A stretch of DNA of 64,000 nucleotides from Alkalilimnicola ehrlichii (GCF_003399765.1 NZ_NFZV01000012.1:1-64000), one strand, 5' to 3'; counted from the stretch's first letter, positions 11,694-22,159 are shown. Made by a program: numbers and translations. Notes: generated by a model from the letters alone, not told the origin.

Positions 11694-12488
11694 TTAGTTA
11701 ATCCGGTCGCCAATGCGAGACCAGTTAATCCTATTACGAGCCGGATCCCAACTCATCCACACAATAAAGGCCCGACCCACTAAGTTTTCTTCCGGAACCG
11801 GGCCCCAAGAACGGCTATCGCTACTTTGATCCCTATTATCGCCCAGAACGTAATAAGTTCCTTCCGGCACCCGATAATCGTAATCCTGCCAGAAAGCCAG
11901 TTGCGGATGAATCAAGATAGTGTAACTGTCCCCTGCTACTTCTTCTTTATGCAAGAGTGCGCCGGGGCCGCCTTCCGGACCGACATAAGGTCCGAGGTTT
12001 ACTTGCGGTATCGGCTCGCCATTAACGAAAAGCTGCTTATTACGATAGCTGATACGGTCGCCCGGCAGCCCGATAACCCGCTTAATGTAATCCTGCGCAG
12101 GATTTTCCGGATAACGGAATACGGCCACATCGCCGCGTTGCGGTTCGCCGACGGGCACGAGTTTCGTATAAATCACCGGCAACCGTATGCCATACGAGAA
12201 TTTGTTGACCAGGATAAAATCTCCGGTCAACAGGGTTGGCACCATCGAGCCCGAGGGAATGCGGAAGGGTTCGACAACAAAGGAGCGGATAACTAAGACG
12301 GCCAGAATTACCGGAAACAAAGAGCGAGACAAATCTAGCCACCACGGTTCCGGCGGCGTTTTCCCCTCTGCTTTCTCCGCCTCGGTAACCCAGTCGGGTT
12401 CGTCGGGTCGAAGCCATTTGTCCCAGGCCCAGATAACACCGGTAACCAGGGTTAGGATGACTAGCAGCAACTCGAAATTAAACGTCAT
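11694..12488 (-). CDS. lepB: Signal peptidase I
   Basis: 264 residues. Two N-terminal membrane helices (about 5-22 and 56-72) are followed by the catalytic domain with the nucleophile S81 in RIPSGSMVPTLL and the general base K136 in DYIKRVIGLPGD; box E appears as GDNRDQSSDSRSWG. It cleaves signal peptides from exported proteins on the periplasmic face of the inner membrane. It starts 17 bases after the lepA stop, the classic lepA-lepB pair. Confidence 0.96.
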   Translation of the reverse strand: MTFNFELLLVILTLVTGVIWAWDKWLRPDEPDWVTEAEKAEGKTPPEPWWLDLSRSLFPVILAVLVIRSFVVEPFRIPSGSMVPTLLTGDFILVNKFSYGIRLPVIYTKLVPVGEPQRGDVAVFRYPENPAQDYIKRVIGLPGDRISYRNKQLFVNGEPIPQVNLGPYVGPEGGPGALLHKEEVAGDSYTILIHPQLAFWQDYDYRVPEGTYYVLGDNRDQSSDSRSWGPVPEENLVGRAFIVWMSWDPARNRINWSRIGDRIN

Positions 12489-12505
12489 TGAGCCTAGTTC
12501 TTCTA

Positions 12506-14313
12506 TTACTTGTTATCGACCTGAAGCACGGCGAGGAAGGCCTCCTGCGGGATTTCCACTTTGCCGACCTGCTTCATTCGTTTCTTACCCGCCTTCTGCT
12601 TCTCCAGCAGCTTACGCTTACGCGAAATATCGCCGCCATAGCACTTCGCCGTTACGTTTTTACGCAAGGCTTTTACGGTGGAGCGGGCGATCACATGCGA
12701 ACCGATCGCAGCTTGAATGGCTACTTCGAACATCTGGCGGGGGATTAATTCTCGCAAACGTTCGGTAAGCTCGCGACCTCGCACCTGCGCCATATCGCGG
12801 TGCACGATAACCGATAAGGAATCGACCCGCTCTCTGTTGATAAGGATATCCAGCTTAACGAGGTCCGCCGCCTGGAAACGCTTGAATTCATAATCGAACG
12901 AAGCGAAGCCGCGACTAGCCGACTTAAGCCGATCAAAGAAGTCTAGCACGACCTCCGCCATGGGCATTTCATACGCCAGCGAGATCTGATTTCCTACGTA
13001 CTGCATGTCTTTTTGAACGCCGCGCTTTTCAACGCACAGGTTGATGACGTTACCGACATATTCTTGCGGAACCAAAATATTGGCGACGATAATCGGCTCT
13101 CTAATTTCGTCGATATAGTTTGCTTCCGGCAAATTGGAGGGGTTATCGATCGGCTGCGCCTCGCCCTTCTTCGTCAGCACTTCATGGACAACCGTGGGCG
13201 CGGTAGTAATTAAATCCAGATCGTATTCGCGCTCCAGGCGCTCCTGCACGATCTCCATATGTAACATACCCAAAAACCGCACCGGAAACCAAAGCCTAAG
13301 GCTTGCGATGTCTCGGGCTCAAAATGCAAGGCGGCATCGTTAAGGCGTAGTTTCTGTAAGGCTTCCCGAAGGTTTTCGTAGTCGTCCGCATTGATCGGGA
13401 ACATGCCGGCGAACACGCGCGGTTGCACATGCTTAAACCCAGGCACCGGGGCGTCGGAAGGGCGCTGTGCGTGCGTCAGCGTATCGCCCACCGGCGCACC
13501 GTCGATATCTTTGATACCGGCAACCACAAAGCCAACTTGGCCCGTCCCCAGCTCATTGCGCGGATTCCGCTTCGGGGTAAAGATTCCTAGCTGATCTACC
13601 TGGAATTCGCGTCCAGTGGACATAACGCGGATCTTATCGCCTTTCTTCAGGGTGCCCTCGAAAACCCTGACCAGGGATACCACCCCCAGATAGTTGTCGA
13701 ACCAAGAATCGATAATGAGGGCTTTCAACGGCGCTTCCGCCTCGCCGGTAGGCGCAGGAATTTTCTCGACGATGAATTCCAGCAACTCAGCGATGCCCTG
13801 CCCCGTCTTGGCACTGATCATCTGTGTCTCGGTACCGTCCAGACCGATGATTTCCTCGATCTGATTGATTACCCGCTCCGGTTCCGCCGAGGGTAGATCG
13901 ATTTTGTTCAGTACAGGCAGGACTTCCAGCCCTTGATCGACTGCCGTGTAGCAATTTGCCACACTTTGCGCCTCGACCCCTTGCGAGGCGTCGACGACCA
14001 ACAAAGCGCCCTCGCAGGCGGTCAAAGACCGCGACACTTCGTAGGAAAAGTCGACGTGTCCGGGGGTGTCGATGATATTGAGCTGATAGGTCTTACCGTC
14101 CTTCGCTTGGTAAGCGAGAGAGACGCTTTGCGCTTTGATAGTAATCCCGCGTTCCCGCTCAATGTCCATGGAGTCGAGCACCTGCTCGGCCATCTCGCGC
14201 TCGGTCAAGCCACCACAGATCTGAATCAAACGATCGGCCAGGGTAGACTTGCCGTGATCGATGTGAGCAATGATAGAAAAGTTGCGGATCAGCTCCATGG
14301 ACTCGCTACTCAT
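12506..14313 (-). CDS. lepA: Elongation factor 4 (LepA), frame broken at an A5 run (plus strand)
   Basis: Two frames join to a normal 602-residue LepA. The first carries the GTPase motifs ([31 protein letters not shown]) and loses frame in GFGFRCGF; the second continues with [17 protein letters not shown] and the LepA-specific C-terminus. One extra base in the A5 run at 13272-13276 repairs it. EF4 is a ribosomal back-translocase/assembly GTPase. A strong terminator (14336-14375) separates it from degQ, so lepA starts its own transcription unit with lepB. Confidence 0.93.
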
Positions 14314-14335
14314 AAGCCCCCAAGGGTTTGCAGTA

Positions 14336-14375
14336 ATAAAAAGGCGCCGGCCAAAGTCTGATATGGCCGGCGCCT
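14336..14375 (-). terminator. Intrinsic terminator downstream of degQ
   Basis: A 12-bp perfect stem (AGGCGCCGGCCA with TGGCCGGCGCCT) with a 10-base loop. Read on the minus strand it is followed by TTTTTATTA. It lies after degQ and just before lepA, closing the rpoE-rseABC-degQ unit. Confidence 0.85.
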
Positions 14376-14539
14376 ATTCTACCTATTTCGTACAGAAAAT
14401 GCGTTGTCTCTATAACGGTCGCCAGCTATAACGGAGTGGGCATGTCAGCAATCGAGCGATTGCGCCCCCTTGCGTAGACGCCGTCAGGGCTTCTGGGCAT
14501 CCGTTCTAGTAACCCGAAAAACCCTACGTACCGCGCTGC

Positions 14540-15982
14540 TTATTCCGGCACTTTGACCGCAAAAACCGGGCATTGCCATTTCGGTGGATTAATATCGGCA
14601 CCGAGCGCCCAGAAGGTAAATTATCCACTACGGTACGAAAGCTCTCGACGCTATCGATTTGTATGTGGTTGAGCATCCTGATAACGTCGCCCGCCATGAT
14701 CCCAGACTCGGCCGCCGCCCCGGGCAATACTTCCAACACCTGTACGCCCAGGTCGACTCCCAAGGTCTCTTTTCGCTCCTCCGATAAGGGTTCGACCTCC
14801 AGACCTAGGCGCTCGCTCTTTGCATCGGGTTGCGGGGCGGGGGCTCGGCGCCGGTTTTCCGGAAGGCGCTGGGTCGCCTGCTGCGGTAATTCTCCGACCG
14901 GAATCGTTAGCTCAAGCTCCTTGCCGTCGCGCACCACTGTCGCTGAGACGTCTTCCCCAATCGATGTCCGCCCTACGATGGGTGGCAAGGCCGCGGACGT
15001 GGGAATATCGGCGCCGCCGAAACGGACGATAACATCGCCGACCTGAACACCGCCCAGCTCGGCTGGACTGCCCGCCATGACCTCAGCCACTAAGGCCCCT
15101 ATCGGCTTATTCATGCCAAACGACTCAGCCAGGTCTCTGGTCACATCTTGAATCAGAACGCCCAGCCAGCCTCTGCTGACGCGGCCGGTTGTCTTTAGCT
15201 GGTTCGCAACATCCAGCGCCAGTTCGATCGGAATGGCAAACGACACCCCCATGAAACCGCCTGTGCGGCTGTAAATATGGGAGTTGATACCAACCACCTC
15301 GCCGTCGAGATTAAATAACGGCCCCCCGAATTGCCGGGGTTAATGGCTACGTCGGTCTGAATAAACGGAACGTAGTTGCCTTCGGGTAAGTTACGGCCCT
15401 TAGCACTCACAATGCCTGCCGTTGCCGAGTGCTCGAAGCCAAATGGCGAACCGATGGCAAGCACCCATTCGCCAACTTTGAGTTCGGACGAGTCGCCCGT
15501 TCGAACGACCGGTAAGTTTTCCGCGTCAATCTTCAGTAACGCCAAGTCGCTGCTTTCGTCATGACCAACGGGCTGGGCAATAAACTCGCGTCGATCGCTC
15601 AAGCGAACAATAATTTCGTCCGCCCCCGAACAACGTGATAGTTCGTCAACACATAGCCGTCCGAGGAGGTGATAAACCCAGAGCCGAGGGATTCCGCATC
15701 GAATTGGTCGAATGGCTGATGCCCCTCTTCTCCCAGGAAGCGATCCAGAAAAGGTCTGAACGGGTGCCCATCCGGCATATCGTAGTCTTGCGGCAGGCCG
15801 CCGCTGGCGACTCGCTGTGTGGTGCTGATGTTGACAACGGCTTGGCTACTCTCTTCTACCAAACCGGTAAAATCGGGCAGCCCAAAACGGGCCTCGGCAG
15901 GTTGATTCGAAACGAAAAGAATAAGGCAAAACGCCACAAACAGCGCTGCCAACCCAGACCTGCCGTACAAGCTTTCGCTCAT
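14540..15982 (-). CDS. degQ: Periplasmic serine protease DegQ/MucD type, three frame breaks
   Basis: Trypsin-like protease with two PDZ domains that degrades or refolds misfolded envelope proteins. The signal peptide is about residues 1-32. The catalytic triad is recognisable as His in TNYHVVRG, Asp in [10 protein letters not shown] and Ser in NPGNSGG. The PDZ domains cover the last 230 residues. Three breaks, all at homopolymers on the plus strand, fragment it: C5 at 15623-15627, C6 at 15322-15327 and A5 at 14561-14565. One added base at each gives one protein of about 481 residues ending VKVPE at the TAA (14540-14542). In Pseudomonas the equivalent gene, mucD, closes the algU-mucABC cluster, as here after rseC. 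Confidence 0.9.
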
Positions 15983-16073
15983 AGTTCAAGTGTCCCCTCA
16001 ATCACGGCATCCCAGCCGATAATACGCCCGTATCGGAAAAGCTTAGCTAGGGCAAGCTTTAGCAAAACGTCCC

Positions 16074-16514
16074 TTATAGTTTTCGCAAAACCGTCGCTTG
16101 ATAGCGGCTATCGGCACTTACCCGATGACTGAAGTATCGCACCCAAGCCAAACCGAGCCCAAAGCCGACCAGCCCGCTACCCGCCACAGCAAGATCCTGA
16201 TAGGGTAACCCTACTACGATATGCTGTCCGGCCATAGCGAACACTAACAGAAACAATAGGGGAGCCATATAGACTGCCAAAGAGGCCCGCAGCAATGCCT
16301 GCTCGTTGAGCCCGACGACAACGGTATCGCCAACTTCGGCCGCCGCGTCGTTTAAGGCCCGGACTTTAGTGTGGCGGCTTCCGCCAAGCTTTGCTAAGGC
16401 GGCCGTACCGCAGCCCTTGCTAACGGCACAGGCATCGCAGGTTGAGCGCCGCTGTGTCTCCACCCAACAGAACCGGCCCAGGGTTGCGACAACAACGGCA
16501 CGCTCTTCTAACAT
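16074..16514 (-). CDS. rseC: SoxR-reducing system protein RseC (MucC)
   Basis: 146 residues. A cytoplasmic N-terminal segment has the conserved cysteines in TCDACAVSKGCG (CxxC and a third Cys), followed by two membrane helices (about 78-98 and 105-125). RseC/MucC is an inner-membrane protein of the sigma-E locus, linked to SoxR reduction in E. coli. Three bases separate it from the rseB stop, so it is co-transcribed with rpoE-rseA-rseB. Confidence 0.9.
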   Translation of the reverse strand: MLEERAVVVATLGRFCWVETQRRSTCDACAVSKGCGTAALAKLGGSRHTKVRALNDAAAEVGDTVVVGLNEQALLRASLAVYMAPLLFLLVFAMAGQHIVVGLPYQDLAVAGSGLVGFGLGLAWVRYFSHRVSADSRYQATVLRKL

Positions 16515-16517
16515 CGC

Positions 16518-17501
16518 TTAGTTATCGGCGGGATTCAAAGAGTTTCCAATACGGGTGACCGTTCGCGCAGGAACTTCACCGACCACCGTCAACTGAACGC
16601 CTTCCTCCCAGCGCCCGAATGCGCTCACCGCACCTACTCGCGACACGCCGGTAAAAGCCTGTTCCGGAGCGGCATTTTCAATGTAGGCGGAAACCGTTGC
16701 TAAGCCGTCCGAATACAAGAAATGCTCGACACTCCCCTGCCGCCCGGACAACTGCCGTAAACGATGCTCTCTTAGTTTAAACCCTGGCGGTAGCCCGGCA
16801 GCCTGCCAACCCGGTTTAGCCGTATCCGACGAATTCTCTTTACGTTCGAGTTGGTATAGCACGAAATCGTCTCCAGCGATCCCTGGCTTTAACCAATCAT
16901 CCGGAATAGAGTCGAAGACGACGAGTTCCGTGAATAACAACTGCTCAACCGTTTCGCCAGACTCGTTGAGAAGGTCGGACCGCAGCAGCAATCCGTTATC
17001 AACATCCATCCACAGTCGATAGCCGTAGCGATACTCGTCGCGGGGCAAAATGGCGACAACCTTAGCCACCCTGTCCGCAATACGGTCCTGCCCTTGCAGG
17101 CTGAATTCGTAATGCTCGCGTAGCGGCGCCACATCGGCTGGCATAAGCTCGGAGAAGGGGTTGCCATTCTGCAGCCAATCGATCCGTACCGCCTGATCCT
17201 CAGGCAGGATACACGTTACTTTTTCGTTATCGCGTATGATTTCGCGGGGAGTGCCTGTCAAGGAATAAAGGCGCTCCTGGACACCATCCTCATCCGCACG
17301 ATGAATCAGGCGCATGGTCTCCAGTTTGCCTTGGTGGTTATAGACGAACGTTCCTTTGTAATTCAGATTCTTCGCCGCTTGCGTCATACGTTCGAGCAAG
17401 TGTTGGGCCTCTTCGGCCTGCGCAGCCCAACCGACACCCGCCATGCTGAACAACAGCCCGCTCAACAAGCCCATCAGGGCAAAGCGCCGTTTATCACTCA
17501 T
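16518..17501 (-). CDS. rseB: Sigma-E regulatory protein RseB/MucB
   Basis: 327 residues with a signal peptide (about 1-27, ending AQA-type). The mature protein has the two-domain LolA-like plus C-terminal layout of MucB/RseB, with conserved LNYKGTFVYNHQGKLETM near the N-terminus. It binds the periplasmic part of RseA and shields it from DegS until lipoproteins or LPS signals arrive. It overlaps the rseA stop by eight bases, so the two are made together. Confidence 0.93.
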   Translation of the reverse strand: MSDKRRFALMGLLSGLLFSMAGVGWAAQAEEAQHLLERMTQAAKNLNYKGTFVYNHQGKLETMRLIHRADEDGVQERLYSLTGTPREIIRDNEKVTCILPEDQAVRIDWLQNGNPFSELMPADVAPLREHYEFSLQGQDRIADRVAKVVAILPRDEYRYGYRLWMDVDNGLLLRSDLLNESGETVEQLLFTELVVFDSIPDDWLKPGIAGDDFVLYQLERKENSSDTAKPGWQAAGLPPGFKLREHRLRQLSGRQGSVEHFLYSDGLATVSAYIENAAPEQAFTGVSRVGAVSAFGRWEEGVQLTVVGEVPARTVTRIGNSLNPADN

Positions 17502-18153
17502 CGTTTGAATGACCCGTTATACGGACGTAGTTAAGCATGCCGCCAAAACGCCCGGTGGCCGTATGCTCGCTATGGTTGACAAGATAATCGTTAAGGCGCT
17601 GTTGCACCTGAGGTTCAAGGCGGTCCCACTGGCCGTACTCTTCGGTAGGCGACATCGTCGTCTGTTGGAAGCCGGCCATCGACCGCATGGGGCTGGCAAC
17701 CGGAGAAATGGGGCTAATACCGCTGCTCATCGCCGCCCCCGTCGTAGCACTAGCACTGCTACCGCTAGGCGCCGAACTGGCCATCTCCGCCATAGGGGGC
17801 TCGTTGCCGCCGGGACTTTGTAAGGTAGGCCAGACGGCTAAGGATACGGCCGCCACCGAGGCCGCCACCGCAACACCGGCCAACGGTTTCAACAACGCTT
17901 GGCGACCGAACCGCGACACAGGGGTACTATGCGCTTCCTCGTTCGCAAGCTCCTCGGCTACCCGCCGCGCAAGGTCGCTACCCACTATCGGCGGCAAGGA
18001 TCGTCGCATCGCCTCCCCGATCAGGCTATATCGCCCAACCTGAGCGGCTAACTCGGGATTTTGCGCCAACTGCCGAAGCAGTAGCGGCTGTTCTTCCTTC
18101 CGCACCTCGTCGTCAACCAGGGCAGAGACTTGTTCTTTCAACGCATCATTCAT
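17494..18153 (-). CDS. rseA: Anti-sigma-E factor RseA/MucA
   Basis: 219 residues from the ATG at 18153, chosen because AGGTGA lies just upstream and homologues start MNDALKEQ; an upstream GTG three codons earlier sits within that ribosome site. The N-terminal cytoplasmic domain (about 1-85) has the anti-sigma layout EQVSALVDDEV ... RYSLIGEAMR. One membrane helix lies near 88-110; the periplasmic tail ends in a basic region. The region just after the helix is very rich in Ser, Ala, Met and Pro. It holds RpoE at the membrane until cleaved by DegS and RseP. Confidence 0.92.
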   Translation of the reverse strand: MNDALKEQVSALVDDEVRKEEQPLLLRQLAQNPELAAQVGRYSLIGEAMRRSLPPIVGSDLARRVAEELANEEAHSTPVSRFGRQALLKPLAGVAVAASVAAVSLAVWPTLQSPGGNEPPMAEMASSAPSGSSASATTGAAMSSGISPISPVASPMRSMAGFQQTTMSPTEEYGQWDRLEPQVQQRLNDYLVNHSEHTATGRFGGMLNYVRITGHSNDE

Positions 18154-18170
18154 GACCGTCACCTGTTGGT

Positions 18171-18745
18171 CTACTCAACCAGCGGCCGCAGTCGCTTGTC
18201 TATGGCATCACGCGCCCGGAAAATCCGCGAACGGACTGTTCCTACCGGGCACTCCATCGTTTGAGCAATTTCCTCATAACTCAATCCCTCGAGTTCGCGT
18301 AGCGTAATCGCCGTGCGCAAATCCTCCGGTAAGGATTCAATGGCATCGAAGATGACTCGCTCAACTTCGTCACGCTGCGCCAATCCTTCCGGCGTATCTT
18401 GATCCTTTAGTCGGATGTCGACATCGTACTGTTCCGCATCTTGAACATCGATGTCGCTATCCGGTGGCCGCCTCCCCTGCGCGACAAGGTGATTTTGGCT
18501 GTATTGATACCTATCCTATATAGCCAAGTATAAAAACTACTATCACCGCGAAACTTCGGCAGAGCTCGGTAAGCCTTGATAAAGGCCTCTTGAGCAACGT
18601 CGAGCGCTTCGACGGGATCCTGCACATAGCGCAAGATAAGCTTTACCAACTTATGCTGGTACTTTTGTACCAGCACGTCGAAAGCCTTCTTGTCGCCTGC
18701 TTGTACCCGCTTAACCAGCTCGTTATCGGCGTTGGCTGAAGTCAT
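18171..18745 (-). CDS. rpoE: RNA polymerase sigma factor RpoE (AlgU), frame broken at a T4 run
   Basis: ECF sigma factor for envelope stress. The first frame holds region 2 (VQKYQHKLVKLILRYVQDP, DVAQEAFIKAYRALPKFRG, FYTWLYRIGINTAK); the second holds region 4 (LPEDLRTAITLRELEGLSYEEIA and VGTVRSRIFRARDAI). They separate at T4 18493-18496 (plus strand); one extra base gives 191 residues, exactly the E. coli length, with the expected linker. It is followed at 17 bases by rseA. A candidate sigma-E promoter lies upstream, so it is probably autoregulated. Divergent from nadB, as in many gammaproteobacteria. Confidence 0.93.
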
Positions 18746-18790
18746 GTGTTCAACCTATGCCATGAGCCGGAACTGGCAGATCTATCCCGG

Positions 18791-18816
18791 TAGACAATTA
18801 AAGACATCGTTAGTTC
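18791..18816 (-). promoter_or_regulatory. Candidate sigma-E (AlgU) promoter for rpoE
   Basis: On the minus strand GAACTA, 16 bases, then TCTA closely fits the sigma-E consensus GAACTT-N16/17-TCTGA. The -10 element is about 46 bases upstream of the rpoE ATG, giving a leader of roughly 40 bases. No other GAAC-N16-TCT match was seen in this intergenic region by eye. Confidence 0.6.
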
Positions 18817-18967
18817 GCACACAAACGAGGGTTCGGAGTATATTACCAATATGTCGCCGTTCCCGGCTCGCAACAAGCGAAGCGGGAACGCTCGAAAAAT
18901 TCGCTTGGCACCCTATGCGCAACTGCAAACGCGGTGCAGCGGCAACCGAGATTAGCCGATCCTTCCA

Positions 18968-20599
18968 ATGATACGCAACCGAATGCCAATTACTGCTACA
19001 CCTTATGACGTCCTAATCATTGGCAGCGGCGCCGCCGGCTTGACGTTGGCACTCCAATTGCCATCTACAACGCGCATTGCGGTGCTTTCCAAAGGGCCGT
19101 TGATCGAAGGCTCCAGCCTCTATGCCCAAGGCGGAATTTCCGCCGTGCTCGATGAGAACGACTCGATCGACGCCCACGTCGAAGACACTTTGGTTGCCGG
19201 CGCCGGGCTTAGCAATCCTGAGATTGCACGATTTGTTGCCGAACAAGCGCCGGAGTGTATCCGTTGGCTACTCGCTGGCAACATGCCCTTCTCCACCGAG
19301 CAAAAGCACGATGGCAGCGAAACCTTGCACCTCACCCGCGAGGGCGGCCATAGCCATCGCCGCATAGCGCACGCGGCGGATGCAACCGGCCACGCGCTGG
19401 AGACAACGCTCGAGCAGCTGGTTAGAGCGCGGCAGAATATCACGCTACTGGAAGACCACATAGCGGTAGACCTGATTACCACAAGCAAGCTAGGCCAAAC
19501 CGACAATCGCTGTGTCGGTGCTTACATCTTCTCCCCCAACAGCGAAACGGTAGATGCGATTCCTGCGCGCTTCGTTGTCTTAGCGACCGGGGGAGCCAGC
19601 AAAGTCTACTTGTATACCAGCAACCCCGATAGTGCGACCGGCGACGGGATCGCTATGGCCTGGCGGGCAGGCTGTCGGGTCGGCAACATGGAGTTCAATC
19701 AGTTTCACCCAACCTGCCTATACCATCCACGGGCGAAGTCCTTTCTCGTTAGCGAGGCCGTTCGCGGCGAAGGCGGGCACCTTTTGCTGCCGAGCGGAGA
19801 GCGTTTTATGCCCCGCTTCGATGAACGAGCCGAACTCGCACCCCGAGATATCGTCGCTCGCGCGATCGACCATGAAATGAAGCGCCTAGGTGCGGACTGC
19901 GTCTATCTGGATATTAGTCATAAGCCGGCGGATTTCGTTAAAGCGCACTTCCCCACTATCTACAGCCGGTGCCTGGAGTATGGCTACGATATGACGCGGC
20001 AACCGATCCCTGTCGTACCGGCAGCACACTACACCTGCGGAGGAGTTGTGACAGACCGTCACGGCCGAACCGACATCGACTGCTTATATGCGGTTGGCGA
20101 GGTCGCTTATACGGGATTACATGGCGCCAACCGTCTTGCCAGCAACTCCCTCCTCGAGTGCCTCGTCTTCGGTACCAGTGCAGCGCTCGATATTTCGCAT
20201 AGGCTGGTGCAAACCCCGCTCCCGCCAAAACTGCCTCAGTGGGACGAGAGCCGAGTAACCGATTCCGACGAACAGGTCGTGGTCAGCCACAACTGGGACG
20301 AGCTGCGCCGTTTTATGTGGGACTACGTCGGCATCGTACGAACCGATAAACGTTTGCAACGGGCAAGACGCCGTGTCGAGTTACTACAATCGGAGATACA
20401 GGAGTATTACGGGAATTTCCGTATCGATGGCGACTTGATAGAGCTGCGCAACTTAGCCACGGTTGCCGAGTTGATTATCCGCAGCGCACAGTCTCGCCCG
20501 GAAAGCCGCGGTTTACACTATACATTGAACTATCCCGAAGCAGACCCTGCCTTAGCTGGCGTTCCGACGATACTCGATCCAAAAACATTCTGCCGCTAA
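18968..20599 (+). CDS. nadB: L-aspartate oxidase
   Basis: 543 residues, the E. coli NadB length. FAD-binding [11 protein letters not shown] at the N-terminus, the catalytic-loop segment [33 protein letters not shown] and the C-terminal helical domain are all present. It oxidises aspartate to iminoaspartate for quinolinate and NAD synthesis. ATG at 18968 is used; an in-frame ATG at 18983 is possible. It is divergent from rpoE and convergent with ygfX. Confidence 0.95.
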   Translation: MIRNRMPITATPYDVLIIGSGAAGLTLALQLPSTTRIAVLSKGPLIEGSSLYAQGGISAVLDENDSIDAHVEDTLVAGAGLSNPEIARFVAEQAPECIRWLLAGNMPFSTEQKHDGSETLHLTREGGHSHRRIAHAADATGHALETTLEQLVRARQNITLLEDHIAVDLITTSKLGQTDNRCVGAYIFSPNSETVDAIPARFVVLATGGASKVYLYTSNPDSATGDGIAMAWRAGCRVGNMEFNQFHPTCLYHPRAKSFLVSEAVRGEGGHLLLPSGERFMPRFDERAELAPRDIVARAIDHEMKRLGADCVYLDISHKPADFVKAHFPTIYSRCLEYGYDMTRQPIPVVPAAHYTCGGVVTDRHGRTDIDCLYAVGEVAYTGLHGANRLASNSLLECLVFGTSAALDISHRLVQTPLPPKLPQWDESRVTDSDEQVVVSHNWDELRRFMWDYVGIVRTDKRLQRARRRVELLQSEIQEYYGNFRIDGDLIELRNLATVAELIIRSAQSRPESRGLHYTLNYPEADPALAGVPTILDPKTFCR

Positions 20600-20645
20600 A
20601 CCGGCTTTGGCCAACGGCTCTTTATAGGGAGCAGGCGAACGAGCG

Positions 20646-21119
20646 TCAAGGCTCCGCTTCCGCCGCCGGTTGTCGAGGATCCTGCAAGCGCAGCAACACT
20701 CTCAAACGGCGGTGCTCCTCGGCCGTCAGTGCGTCGTAGGGAAGCGCGAGCGAACATCGAGGATGGACGAAGCGCAAAATACAGAGTCGAGGGTGGGCAA
20801 ACCAACTGGCAAGCTGGGCGGGCACGTGGGTACCGTCGGTGTAGGCCAACCGCCAGCCGCCGGCTCCATAAGAGACTGTAGTTAGAGCGAGCTGGCGCTT
20901 ATAGCGCCGGATTTGCGACAACCCATGAAGCAGTAACGCTAAACACCATACGAGTGTCGCCCAAACCGGGAGCGATAAGAGAAAAACCGGCAATAGCGCC
21001 AATAAGTGAAGAAGCCAAAGCGCTATCGTTAAGCAACGGGAAGGCCGTGGCTTAAGCTGGAGGTGTGTTGACGATACGTTCGACAAGCCGCGCAAGCTCC
21101 TGATCTTGAGGCCGTCCAC
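20646..21119 (-). CDS. ygfX: YgfX (CptA) family membrane protein
   Basis: Two adjacent hydrophobic segments (about residues 29-52 in the long frame) and a soluble tail with WRLAYTDGTHVPAQL and the FVHPRCSLALPYDAL region match YgfX, the inner-membrane partner of SdhE in the ygfX-sdhE operon of enterics. The listed start (21119) lies deep in sdhE. The homologous-looking part begins near HLQLKPRPSR at the sdhE stop, where I see no ATG, GTG or TTG in frame, so the true start is unresolved and a nearby sequence error is possible. Roles in cell-division/cytoskeleton or flavinylation have been suggested for the family. Confidence 0.7.
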   Translation of the reverse strand: MDGLKIRSLRGLSNVSSTHLQLKPRPSRCLTIALWLLHLLALLPVFLLSLPVWATLVWCLALLLHGLSQIRRYKRQLALTTVSYGAGGWRLAYTDGTHVPAQLASWFAHPRLCILRFVHPRCSLALPYDALTAEEHRRLRVLLRLQDPRQPAAEAEP

Positions 21120-21293
21120 GACCTAAGAACCAATCTTGCAACTGATCGTCCTGCTCGTCCAGCAATCGTTCGAAGAGTGATTTTCCTCTGTCGAGAGCCC
21201 TTCGTAGCCGACTGCAAGAAAACGCTCGAACATGATGTCGAGCTCTTTCGTACCGCGCCGACAGCGCCATCTCAACCGGGAAAGCTCACTCAT
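21052..21293 (-). CDS. sdhE: FAD assembly factor SdhE, frame broken at a T4 run
   Basis: Small flavinylation factor that helps attach FAD covalently to SdhA. The ATG at 21293 begins MSELSRLRWRCRRGTKELD, containing the diagnostic RGxxE-like motif, and continues to LSTEE, then loses frame at T4 21181-21184 (plus strand). With one base added it continues KSLFERLLDEQDDQLQDW and ends INTPPA-like, giving 80 residues, normal for the family. It lies directly downstream of sdhB behind a hairpin, an arrangement that supports its role with SdhA. Confidence 0.9.
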
Positions 21294-21316
21294 CGGTTTC
21301 CATTCTCTATAACTGC

Positions 21317-21352
21317 TCGGGGCTGAAAAGCGCATACGCCTTTCAGCCCCGA
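21317..21352 (-). terminator. Hairpin between sdhB and sdhE
   Basis: TCGGGGCTGAAA pairs with TTTCAGCCCCGA around a 12-base loop. It sits six bases after the sdhB stop and 23 bases before the sdhE start. There is no U-tract, so it may be a 3'-end stabiliser or attenuator for sdhCDAB rather than a full terminator. Confidence 0.6.
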
Positions 21353-21358
21353 ACTCTG

Positions 21359-22141
21359 TTAGCGACGCATCACGAGCAAACGCTTGATCTCGGCAATCGC
21401 TTTGCCGGGATTCAAACCTTTCGGGCAGGTGTTAGCGCAGTTCATGATGGTATGGCAGCGATAAAGCTTGAACGGATCTTCCAACGCATCCAAGCGCTCC
21501 CCGGTCGCTTCGTCGCGACTGTCGGCAATCCAACGATACGCTTGCAGCAATACCGCCGGCCCCAGGTAGCGATCGCCGTTCCACCAATAGCTCGGGCAAG
21601 CCGTCGAACAGCAAGCGCAGAGAATGCACTCGTAAAGCCCATCCAGCTGCGCCCGGTCTTCCCGCGACTGCAAGCGCTCTTTATCCGGCGGTGGCGGCGT
21701 TTGCGTTTGCATCCAGGGTTTAACCGAAGCCAATTGCGCATAGAAGTGGGTCAGATCCGGAACCAGATCTTTCACCACCGGCATATGCGGCAACGGATAA
21801 ATCGCCACTTCCCGAGCTTTTACGTCCTCGATTGCCTTAGTGCAGGCTAAGGTGTTCGTGCCATCGATGTTCATCGCGCAGGAACCGCAAATGCCTTCGC
21901 GGCAAGAGCGACGGAACGTCAACGTAGAGTCAATTTCGTTCTTGATCTTGATCAGAGCGTCAAGAACCATTGGCCCACAGGTGTCGAGGTCGACTTCGTA
22001 AACGTCCATCCGCGGGTTACTACCGCTGTCAGGTTCCCAGCGGTATACCTTGAACCGACGTACGTTCTTCGCGCCTTGGGGCGCCTGGAAGACTTTGCCC
22101 TCGACTACTCTCGAATTAGCAGGGAGTTTGAACTCTGCCAT
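21359..22141 (-). CDS. sdhB: Succinate dehydrogenase iron-sulfur subunit
   Basis: 260 residues. The three clusters are visible: [2Fe-2S] ligands in [15 protein letters not shown] with a distal Cys (NTLAC), and the [4Fe-4S]/[3Fe-4S] ligands in [16 protein letters not shown] and [15 protein letters not shown]. It carries electrons from SdhA FAD to quinone. An N-terminal extension of about 20 residues precedes the ferredoxin domain. It follows sdhA by 18 bases in the order sdhC-sdhD-sdhA-sdhB. Confidence 0.97.
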   Translation of the reverse strand: MAEFKLPANSRVVEGKVFQAPQGAKNVRRFKVYRWEPDSGSNPRMDVYEVDLDTCGPMVLDALIKIKNEIDSTLTFRRSCREGICGSCAMNIDGTNTLACTKAIEDVKAREVAIYPLPHMPVVKDLVPDLTHFYAQLASVKPWMQTQTPPPPDKERLQSREDRAQLDGLYECILCACCSTACPSYWWNGDRYLGPAVLLQAYRWIADSRDEATGERLDALEDPFKLYRCHTIMNCANTCPKGLNPGKAIAEIKRLLVMRR

Positions 22142-22159
22142 TATCTGTAACCTCGCAGC

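Noticed and set aside
10860-15630. Programmed frameshifting in rnc, lepA and degQ
   Set aside because: No slippery heptamer with downstream structure, no internal ribosome site, and the same kind of break recurs in many unrelated genes. Sequencing error explains all of them.
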